Assembly (NCBI GenBank): GCA_039180875.1
Contig: JBCDCY010000003.1
Span: 186,001 to 250,000 of the forward strand
Direction of reading: 5' to 3'
Source: JBCDCY01 sp039180875
GTDB taxonomy: Bacteria > Pseudomonadota > Alphaproteobacteria > Rhodobacterales > Rhodobacteraceae
DNA length: 64,000 nucleotides
This document shows, one piece after another, positions 58,082-64,000 of the stretch (its first letter is position 1; every line of letters starts with the position of its first letter). Below the pieces are notes generated by a model. The model worked only from the letters and a program-made list of their open reading frames with translations. It was not told the DNA's origin and searched no databases. The translations under genes and the position numbers were made by a program.

Positions 58082-59212
58082 ATGCTCATTTTCGCCGGTC
58101 TCTCCCTCGTGCTCTGGGTCGTCCTGCTGTTCGGCCGCGGCGGCTTTTGGCGCGCGGACCAGCGCCTGGGGGTGCCTCCGGCGCCTGAGGCCTGGCCGGA
58201 GATCGCCGTCGTCATCCCCGCCCGGAACGAGGTCGAGACGATCGCGGAGGTTGTGGCCGCCCATCGCGCCACCGCCTATCCCGGCGCGGTGCGGGTGTTC
58301 GTGGTCGACGACAGCTCCGACGACGGCACCGCCGAAGCGGCAAGGGAGGCGGGGGCGGAGGTCGTGGCGGCCCCACCGCTCGCGCCCGGCTGGACCGGCA
58401 AGCTTTGGGCCGTCTCGAGCGGCGTCGCAGCTGCGGAGAAGGCAATGCCCGACCTCCGCTGGCTGCTGCTCACCGACGCTGACATCGTGCATGCGCCGGA
58501 GACATTGCAGCGCCTCGTCGCCATGGGGGAAGCGCGGGATCTGGCGCTCGTCTCGCTGATGGCGCGGCTCGATGCGCGGGGCTTCTGGGGGCGGCTCCTG
58601 ATCCCCGCCTTCATCTTCTTCTTCCAGAAGCTCTATCCCTTCCGATGGGTGAATGACCCACAGCGGATGATGGGCGGGGCCGCCGGGGGCTGCATGCTGG
58701 TGCGGGCTGAGGCGCTCCGCGGGATCGGCGGGATCGCCGCCATCCGCGGCGCATTGATCGACGACTGCACCCTTGCCGCCCGGCTGAAGACCGGGCCGCC
58801 GCGCCGCGCCATCTGGCTCGGCCTCGCCGACGGGGAGATGGTGAGCAGGCGCGACAACCGCCCCCTCGGCTCGATCTGGACGATGGTGGCGCGGTCGGCC
58901 TTCACCCAGCTCGACCACTCGGCGCTGCAGCTTTTGGGCACGGTGCTTGGCATGGTGCTGATCTACCTGGCGCCGCCGCTGGCCGTTGCGGTGGGGCTGC
59001 TCTCCCAGCCGATGCTCCTGGTGCTCGGGCTCGCCGCCTGGGCGCTGATGCTGGTCGCCTATCGGCCGACGCTGCGGCTTTATGGCCTCGGCGCCTGGCA
59101 CGGCCTGCTGCTGCCGCTTGCCGGGGTGCTCTACACCGCGATGACGGTCGATTCGGCGCTGCAGCACTGGCGGGGACAGGGCGGGCGGTGGAAGGGGCGG
59201 ACCTACCCCTGA
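58082..59212 (+). CDS. hpnB: hopanoid-associated glycosyltransferase HpnB
   Basis: A membrane-anchored family 2 glycosyltransferase of 376 residues. A membrane segment at 1-18 precedes the catalytic domain with VVIPARNEVETI (43-54), VVDDSSDDGT (74-83) and the DxD D132-A-D134; three or four C-terminal helices follow residue 290. HpnB is a regular member of hopanoid loci, presumed to add a sugar to the hopanoid side chain, though the reaction is unproven. Its last 10 bases overlap dgoA, facing it. Confidence 0.88.
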   Translation: MLIFAGLSLVLWVVLLFGRGGFWRADQRLGVPPAPEAWPEIAVVIPARNEVETIAEVVAAHRATAYPGAVRVFVVDDSSDDGTAEAAREAGAEVVAAPPLAPGWTGKLWAVSSGVAAAEKAMPDLRWLLLTDADIVHAPETLQRLVAMGEARDLALVSLMARLDARGFWGRLLIPAFIFFFQKLYPFRWVNDPQRMMGGAAGGCMLVRAEALRGIGGIAAIRGALIDDCTLAARLKTGPPRRAIWLGLADGEMVSRRDNRPLGSIWTMVARSAFTQLDHSALQLLGTVLGMVLIYLAPPLAVAVGLLSQPMLLVLGLAAWALMLVAYRPTLRLYGLGAWHGLLLPLAGVLYTAMTVDSALQHWRGQGGRWKGRTYP

Positions 59213-59817
59213 GCCGCCGTGAGCGCGGCGACGGCCTCGACGAGAGCGGCGGCCTTGGCCCCGGTCTCTGCCGCACTGCGGCCCGGTTTGTAGAGGGCAG
59301 ACCCGATGCCGAAACCCGCCGCGCCGGCCGCCGTCCAATCGGCGAAATGCTCCGCATCGACGCCGCCGACGGCGTAGACCGGGACCTCCGCCGGCAGCAC
59401 CGCCTTCAGCGCGCGGAGGCCGTAGGGGCCGAGCATCTGCGCTGGGAAGATCTTCAGCGCATCGGCCCCGGCCGCCAGGGCCGCGAAGCAGTCGCTCGGC
59501 GTCAGCACGCCGGGGACCGAGCGGAGGCCGCGCGCCTTGGTCTCCGCGATCACCGTGGCATCGGTGTTGGGGGAGACGATCAGACGGCCGCCGGCCTCCG
59601 CCACCTGCCCGACCTCCGCCGTCGTGAGAACGGTGCCCGCGCCGATCTCCGCCTCGGTGCCGAAGGCCGCAGCGATCCGGGCGATGCTGTCGAACGGCTC
59701 GGGCGAGTTCAGCGGCACCTCGATGGTGCGGATACCAGCGGCGATCAGGGCGCCGGCGATCTCCACCGCCTCGTCCGGCGTGAGGCCGCGGAGGATGGCG
59801 ATCAGCTCTGGGCGCAT
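59203..59817 (-). CDS. dgoA: 2-dehydro-3-deoxy-6-phosphogalactonate aldolase
   Basis: A KDPG/KDPGal aldolase of 204 residues that cleaves 2-keto-3-deoxy-6-phosphogalactonate to pyruvate and glyceraldehyde 3-phosphate. The class I features are visible: GIRTIEVPLNSP (E34 region), GAGTVLT, and the Schiff-base lysine in ALKIFPAQMLGP, with VGGVDAEHFADW later. It starts inside the end of dgoK (16-base overlap), the classic dgoK-dgoA pairing. It is the last gene of the galactoside operon. Confidence 0.92.
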   Translation of the reverse strand: MRPELIAILRGLTPDEAVEIAGALIAAGIRTIEVPLNSPEPFDSIARIAAAFGTEAEIGAGTVLTTAEVGQVAEAGGRLIVSPNTDATVIAETKARGLRSVPGVLTPSDCFAALAAGADALKIFPAQMLGPYGLRALKAVLPAEVPVYAVGGVDAEHFADWTAAGAAGFGIGSALYKPGRSAAETGAKAAALVEAVAALTAAQG

Positions 59818-60722
59818 ATGGTTGCGCCGAGGGCGACGTGGGCGGCCGTGAGCCCGGCCAGGGTCATCTCAGTAGCGTCGGCCAGCAGCGCGTCCGCACC
59901 CTCCGCCGCCAAGGTCCGGCGATAGAGGTCCGCGAGCGGCGCCGCCCCGATCACGGCCGCAGGCTGGCCGAGCCAATAGCCCCGCGCCGACGCGATCTCC
60001 GCCCCGATCAGAAGGCCCGAGAGATGGGAGCGGAGGCTCGTCGCCCCCTCCCCCTCAAGCAACGCCGCGGCGCGAAGGCCGAAGAGCCGCGCCTGCACCC
60101 GCTCCGGCCGCGCCCGCCCCTCCTCGGCGCCGTGATCGAAGGCCGCCGCGTCGAACCCGCCGCCCGCGAGGCTGTGGCGGAGGACGGAGGCATCGGCGAG
60201 CAGCGCAAACAGCTCTCCGGTGACGTAGGTCGCGAAGCTCACCACCTCCCCCGCGCTCACCCGCACCCATTTGGAATGGGTGCCGGGCAGGCAGATCACG
60301 CCGTCGAACTGCGGCTGGGCGGCGAGGAAGCCCGCGACCTGGGTCTCCTCGCCCCGCATGACGTCGGCGGGTTCGCGCTGGGAGAGGCCGGGCAGGATGC
60401 GCACGTCGAGGCCGGGGGCGCGGACGGCGACTGCCGCCTCGGGCGCGAGCGGCGTGCAAGGGACGGGGCGGTAAGGGGCCTGTACCCAGCCCTCCCGCGC
60501 GCCCACCATGCCGCAGGCGATGACGGGAAGCGTTGCGCCGGGGCGGCGCCAAGCGGCGGTCAGGTCCGCCAAGACCCCCGGAAATGCCTCTGTCGAAATG
60601 GCGCCCATGCCGAGATCGGACTGCGCCTCGCCCACCACCTCGGCGCCCCGCATCGCCCAGGCGCGAAGGCGGCTCGTCCCCCAATCGACGGCGATCCATT
60701 CCGGGTTCGCGCCCTCCGCCAT
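59802..60722 (-). CDS. dgoK: 2-dehydro-3-deoxygalactonokinase
   Basis: A sugar kinase of 306 residues that phosphorylates 2-keto-3-deoxygalactonate. The N-terminal phosphate motif is VDWGTSRLRAWAM (13-25), with GMVGAREGWVQAPY (near 71-84) and CLPGTHSKWVRV (near 144-155), all typical of DgoK. It lies between the SDR (4 bases upstream) and dgoA in the galactoside operon. Confidence 0.92.
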   Translation of the reverse strand: MAEGANPEWIAVDWGTSRLRAWAMRGAEVVGEAQSDLGMGAISTEAFPGVLADLTAAWRRPGATLPVIACGMVGAREGWVQAPYRPVPCTPLAPEAAVAVRAPGLDVRILPGLSQREPADVMRGEETQVAGFLAAQPQFDGVICLPGTHSKWVRVSAGEVVSFATYVTGELFALLADASVLRHSLAGGGFDAAAFDHGAEEGRARPERVQARLFGLRAAALLEGEGATSLRSHLSGLLIGAEIASARGYWLGQPAAVIGAAPLADLYRRTLAAEGADALLADATEMTLAGLTAAHVALGATICAQS

Positions 60723-60726
60723 GGCC

Positions 60727-61497
60727 CTAGCCCGTCACCACGACGCCGCCGTCCACGACGAGGGCCTGGCCGGTCATCATCCGGCTCGCCTTCGAGGCCA
60801 GAAAAAGCGTCGCCGCCACCACGTCGGCCGGGGCGAGATGTTCCTTCAAGGCTTGGCGGTCGAGATGGGCGGCAAGATCCTCGGGCGTCGCCCAAAGCTC
60901 CATCTGCCGCTCGGTCAGCACCCAACCCGGCAAGAGCGCGTTCACCCTTATGCCGTCCGGCCCGAGCTCCCGCGACAGCACGCGCGTCAGGCCGGTGATC
61001 GCGGCCTTCGCGGTCGCGTAGGCCGGGTAGCCCGCATTCCCCATCATGTAGGAGATCGACGAGAAGTTAATGATCGCTCCGCCGCCCGCCGCCTTCATGC
61101 CCGGCGCCGCGGCCTGGGCGGTGAAGGCATGGGGGCGGAGGTTCACGTCCATCGCCCCGTCCCAGCCCTCGGCCGTGAGGTCGGCGAGGGTGTGTCGGGT
61201 GTCGTTGGAGGCGTTGTTCACGACGACGGTGATGGGGCCGTGGGCCTCTGCCGCCTGCTCCATCGCCGATTGCAGCGCGGCGACATCGGTGATGTCGCAG
61301 GGGATGTAGAGCGGTGCGGAGGCGTAGCGCTCGCCCATCTCCGCCGCAAAGGCGCTGGCGTCGGAGCGCTGGACGAAAGCGACCTTCGCACCCTCGGCCA
61401 GGAACCCCTCCGTGAGCGCCGCGCCGATGCCGGAGCCGCCGCCGGTGATGAAGACCGATTGGCCGGCCAGGTCGTGAAAGCTCGCAAAACGCTCCAT
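60727..61497 (-). CDS. SDR oxidoreductase, probably galactose 1-dehydrogenase (GalD type)
   Basis: A classical SDR of 256 residues. The cofactor motif is TGGGSGIG (19-26), then NNAS, catalytic Ser in NFSSISY and YPAYATAK. An SDR of this size (GalD) is the probable galactose dehydrogenase in Sinorhizobium meliloti, and its place between the alpha-galactosidase and dgoK supports oxidation of D-galactose to galactonolactone. It starts in a one-base overlap with melA. L-fucose or arabinose dehydrogenase is the main alternative. Confidence 0.75.
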   Translation of the reverse strand: MERFASFHDLAGQSVFITGGGSGIGAALTEGFLAEGAKVAFVQRSDASAFAAEMGERYASAPLYIPCDITDVAALQSAMEQAAEAHGPITVVVNNASNDTRHTLADLTAEGWDGAMDVNLRPHAFTAQAAAPGMKAAGGGAIINFSSISYMMGNAGYPAYATAKAAITGLTRVLSRELGPDGIRVNALLPGWVLTERQMELWATPEDLAAHLDRQALKEHLAPADVVAATLFLASKASRMMTGQALVVDGGVVVTG

Positions 61498-62843
61498 CAG
61501 GCGGCGGCCTCGACCCCATTCCGCGCCCAAGGGGGCAGCCAATCGCCGTGGGCGGCCATCAGTTGATCCACCAGCGCCCAGATCTGGTCGAGGTCGAGCT
61601 CGGCGGCCGTGCGCGGGTCGAGCATGGCGGCGTGATAGATCCGCTCCCGGTTCTCGGTGAGCAGCGCCTCGACCACCAGCTCCTGCACGCCCACGTTGGT
61701 GCGCATTATCGCGGTGAGGTGCGTGGGGATCGGCCCGGGTGAGACCGGGTGCACGCCGTCCGCATCGATGCGGCACGGCACCTCCACCGCCGCCTCCGCC
61801 GGCAGGGCCGGGATCAGGCCGTCATTTCGCACATTGCCGTAGATGAGGGTGGGCTGGCCGGTCACCACCGCCTCCATAATGCGGGAGGCGTATTCGTTCG
61901 ACGGGGTGTGGTCGAGGCGGTCGGCCTGGTGCAACACCGCCGCCCGGGCGGCCCAATCGAGCTGCTGCTCGACGCAGCGTTTGGGGTATTCGTCGAGCGC
62001 GATCTCCCAGCGCTCCACCAGATCCGGGCGGTGACCTTTCAGGAACCAGGGCACGTATTCGGCAAGATGCTCGGAGCTTTCGGTGACGAAGTAGCCCGTG
62101 CGCCGCATCATCTCGAAGCGGATGCGGTTGGCGCAGCGCGGCATCTCGCGGGGGCTCTTCGGCAGGCGGCCGGCGGCATAGCCCTCCTGCAGGCGGGGGT
62201 AGAGGTCCCTGCCCTCCGCCTCTAGCTTGAGGAAAAACGCCATGTGGTTGATGCCGCCGACGGTGTAGGAGAGATCCTCCTCCGCCACATCCGCCTCCCG
62301 CGCCAGCAGCTCCGCCGTGAGCGGCACGGAATGGCAGAGGCCCACCTGACGGATCCGGGGGAAGCGCGCGGCGATGGCCCAGGTGTTGATGGCCATCGGG
62401 TTCACGTATTGCAGGAGGAGCGCGTCGGGGCAGACGGCAGCCATGTCGGCGCAGACGTCCCAGAGGACGGGCACGGTCCGGAGCCCGCGCATGATGCCGC
62501 CGATGCCGAGCGTGTCGGCGATGGTCTGGCGGAGGCCGAAGCGCTTCGGCACCTCGAAATCGGTGATCGTGCAGGGATCGTAGCCGCCGATCTGGAAGGC
62601 GACGACGACGAAATCGGCACCGTCGAGCGCCGCCCGCCGCTCCGTATGGGTCGTCACCCGGGCCGGTGCACCGAGGGTGGCGGCCATCTTGCTCACCACC
62701 ATCTCGGACTCCGCCAGCCGTCCGGCGTCGATGTCCATCAGCGCGATATGCGCGTCGGCCAGCGCCGACCGACAGAGCGCGTCGCCGAGGATGTTCTTGG
62801 CAAAGATCGTCGAGCCCGCGCCGATGAAGGCGATCTTGGTCAT
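61497..62843 (-). CDS. melA: alpha-galactosidase, GH4 family
   Basis: A family 4 glycosidase of 448 residues that opens alpha-galactosides such as melibiose or raffinose using NAD+ and a divalent metal. The NAD site is FIGAGSTIFAKN (5-16), and the metal/catalytic region is GLCHSVPL with NPMAIN before it and GGINHMAFF after. The ATG at 62843 overlaps the permease stop in ATGA; the longer upstream frame is permease shadow. The C-terminus overlaps the SDR start. Confidence 0.93.
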   Translation of the reverse strand: MTKIAFIGAGSTIFAKNILGDALCRSALADAHIALMDIDAGRLAESEMVVSKMAATLGAPARVTTHTERRAALDGADFVVVAFQIGGYDPCTITDFEVPKRFGLRQTIADTLGIGGIMRGLRTVPVLWDVCADMAAVCPDALLLQYVNPMAINTWAIAARFPRIRQVGLCHSVPLTAELLAREADVAEEDLSYTVGGINHMAFFLKLEAEGRDLYPRLQEGYAAGRLPKSPREMPRCANRIRFEMMRRTGYFVTESSEHLAEYVPWFLKGHRPDLVERWEIALDEYPKRCVEQQLDWAARAAVLHQADRLDHTPSNEYASRIMEAVVTGQPTLIYGNVRNDGLIPALPAEAAVEVPCRIDADGVHPVSPGPIPTHLTAIMRTNVGVQELVVEALLTENRERIYHAAMLDPRTAAELDLDQIWALVDQLMAAHGDWLPPWARNGVEAAA

Positions 62844-63688
62844 TTCACGGCTCCAAGCGTCAGGCCCGCGATGAAGTGGCGCTGCATGGCGAAGAACATC
62901 AGGACCGGCGGCAGGGCGGCGACGATCGAGCCGGCGCTCATCAGGTGATAGGCCGCCCGGTATTGCGCATTGAAGGAGGTGATGCCCGCCGTCACCGGCT
63001 GGCTCTCCACCCCCTGGGTCAGCACGATCGCCCAGAAGAAATCGTTCCAGATGAAGGTGAAGATCAGCACCGACAATGCCGCGATCGCCGGGCGCATCAG
63101 CGGCAGCACGACGTACCAGAAGATGCGCACCTCGCTCACCCCCTCGACCCGCGCCGCCTCGATCAGCTCGTGGGGCAGCGCGCGGATGAAGTTCCGCATG
63201 AAGAGCGTGCAGAACCCGGTCTGGAAGGCGACGTGGAAGAGCACGAGGCCGAGCTTGGTGTTGTAGAGCCCCATATCGACCGTCAGGTCGCGCACCGGGA
63301 CCATCAGGATCTGGAACGGTACGAAGTTGCCGGCGACGAACAGGAAGAAGACCAGGAGGTTGCCGCGGAATCGGTAAACCCCGAGCGCGAAGCCTGCCAT
63401 GCAGGAGAGTGCGACGGCTCCGATCACCGTCGGCACGGTGATCAGCACCGAGTTCATCAGGTATTGCGGCATGTCGCTGTCGAAGAAGACGCGCCCGTAA
63501 TTCGCCGCGAACTCGAACGACGACGGCAATCCCCAGTAATTGCCGCTGGTGAAATCCGCATCCGGCTTCACCGAGAAGATCGCCACCGCCACGAGCGGCG
63601 CGAGCCAAAGGAGCAGCGCGAAGGGCAGGAACGCCTGGTAGCCGACCTGGGCGGTGCGGGAGCTCGATTGGATCGGTCTTGGAAACAT
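62840..63688 (-). CDS. sugar ABC permease (MalG type), galactoside uptake
   Basis: A 282-residue ABC permease with six membrane helices and the docking loop ELIEAARVEGVSEVRIFW followed by YVVLPLMRP. It pairs with the permease encoded 1 base upstream and precedes melA with a 4-base overlap, so the pair most likely imports an alpha-galactoside. The ATPase and binding protein should lie right of the window or elsewhere. Confidence 0.9.
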   Translation of the reverse strand: MFPRPIQSSSRTAQVGYQAFLPFALLLWLAPLVAVAIFSVKPDADFTSGNYWGLPSSFEFAANYGRVFFDSDMPQYLMNSVLITVPTVIGAVALSCMAGFALGVYRFRGNLLVFFLFVAGNFVPFQILMVPVRDLTVDMGLYNTKLGLVLFHVAFQTGFCTLFMRNFIRALPHELIEAARVEGVSEVRIFWYVVLPLMRPAIAALSVLIFTFIWNDFFWAIVLTQGVESQPVTAGITSFNAQYRAAYHLMSAGSIVAALPPVLMFFAMQRHFIAGLTLGAVK

Positions 63689-63689
63689 C

Positions 63690-64000
63690 TCAGTGCCCCC
63701 GCTCGTCGCGGTACATCGACCAGAGGAAGTAGGCGATGAAGCAGAGCATGATCAGGAACAGCACCACCGCGATCGCCGCGCCGTAGCCCATGCGGAACCC
63801 GTATTCGGAGAGCGAGACCTCGAACATGTAGAAGCTCAGCACCCGGCTGGTGCCGAAGGGTCCGCCCTGGGTCATGATGGAGATCAGATCGAAGGAGCGC
63901 AGCGCCCCGATGATCGTCACCACGAAGGCGATGAAGGTCGCCGGGCGCAGCTGCGGCAGGATCACGTACCAGAGCATCTTCCAGCCCCTGGCGCCGTCGA
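63690..64000 (-). CDS. sugar ABC permease (MalF type), cut by window edge
   Basis: The C-terminal 100 or so residues of a MalF-type permease; the start lies right of base 64000. Visible are the end of the EAA loop (DGARGWKMLWYVILPQLRP) and the last two membrane helices, ending WSMYRDERGH. It is the upstream partner of the MalG-type permease and belongs to the alpha-galactoside operon. Confidence 0.88.
   Translation of the reverse strand, partial: DGARGWKMLWYVILPQLRPATFIAFVVTIIGALRSFDLISIMTQGGPFGTSRVLSFYMFEVSLSEYGFRMGYGAAIAVVLFLIMLCFIAYFLWSMYRDERGH

Noticed and set aside
1..64000. CRISPR array, IS element or toxin-antitoxin pair
   Set aside because: No regularly spaced repeats, transposase motif or paired small toxin-antitoxin ORFs were seen on reading both strands.

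Overview
The window is GC-rich (about two-thirds G+C by eye), densely packed chromosomal DNA from an alphaproteobacterium, most likely in or near the Rhodobacterales. Pointers are an Irr-type iron control element, an alphaproteobacterial Fur/Mur regulator, Bpt protein-leucyltransferase, a Hint-domain protein, TRAP carriers, and intergenic repeats of the kind common in Rhodobacterales. No rRNA, complete tRNA, IS element, prophage, CRISPR array or replication origin was recognised. The genus cannot be fixed from sequence alone.

1-14000: the end of a malonyl-CoA-synthetase-like gene, a DUF1289 gene, dps behind an Irr box, a pseudoazurin, an oxidoreductase/TIM-barrel pair, a MarR-TRAP uptake operon, and a divergent 2-oxo acid dehydrogenase operon in which the E2 is split into a free lipoyl carrier and a catalytic core. 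A Hint-domain protein and two small membrane proteins follow. 13487-18021: a Fur-family regulator divergent from a TroABCD-type Mn/Zn ABC operon, with a palindrome between them.

18107-24794: one long minus-strand run that joins the ABC system normally found beside PQQ-dependent alcohol dehydrogenases (permease, ATPase, beta-propeller, substrate-binding protein) to a NitT/TauT-type ABC system. No dehydrogenase or PQQ biosynthesis gene is present in the window. 25056-38267: mostly housekeeping and accessory genes (ppa, desaturase, EamA, metA with the acetyl-CoA signature, ppk2, TetR, a three-domain lysin-like protein, DUF2852, RDD, bpt, trmO, FkbM). 38370-42385: two sugar ABC permeases without ATPase or binding protein, facing an M42 peptidase/BtpA pair that resembles SgcX/SgcQ.

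42630-59212: a hopanoid island. A three-gene, translationally coupled operon (sulfotransferase, beta-propeller protein, HpnA-like epimerase) borders hpnM-hpnN (transport), mlaA-ispH-hpnH, the squalene-hopene operon hpnCDE-shc-hpnG, and divergent hpnB. Together these can carry HMBPP to IPP/DMAPP (IspH), farnesyl diphosphate to squalene (HpnCDE), squalene to hopene (Shc), hopene to adenosylhopane and ribosylhopane (HpnH, HpnG), and then move hopanoids to the outer membrane (HpnN, HpnM, perhaps MlaA). 59203-64000: an alpha-galactoside operon with two ABC permeases, a GH4 alpha-galactosidase, an SDR likely to be galactose dehydrogenase, dgoK and dgoA, consistent with the De Ley-Doudoroff route but without a visible lactonase or galactonate dehydratase.
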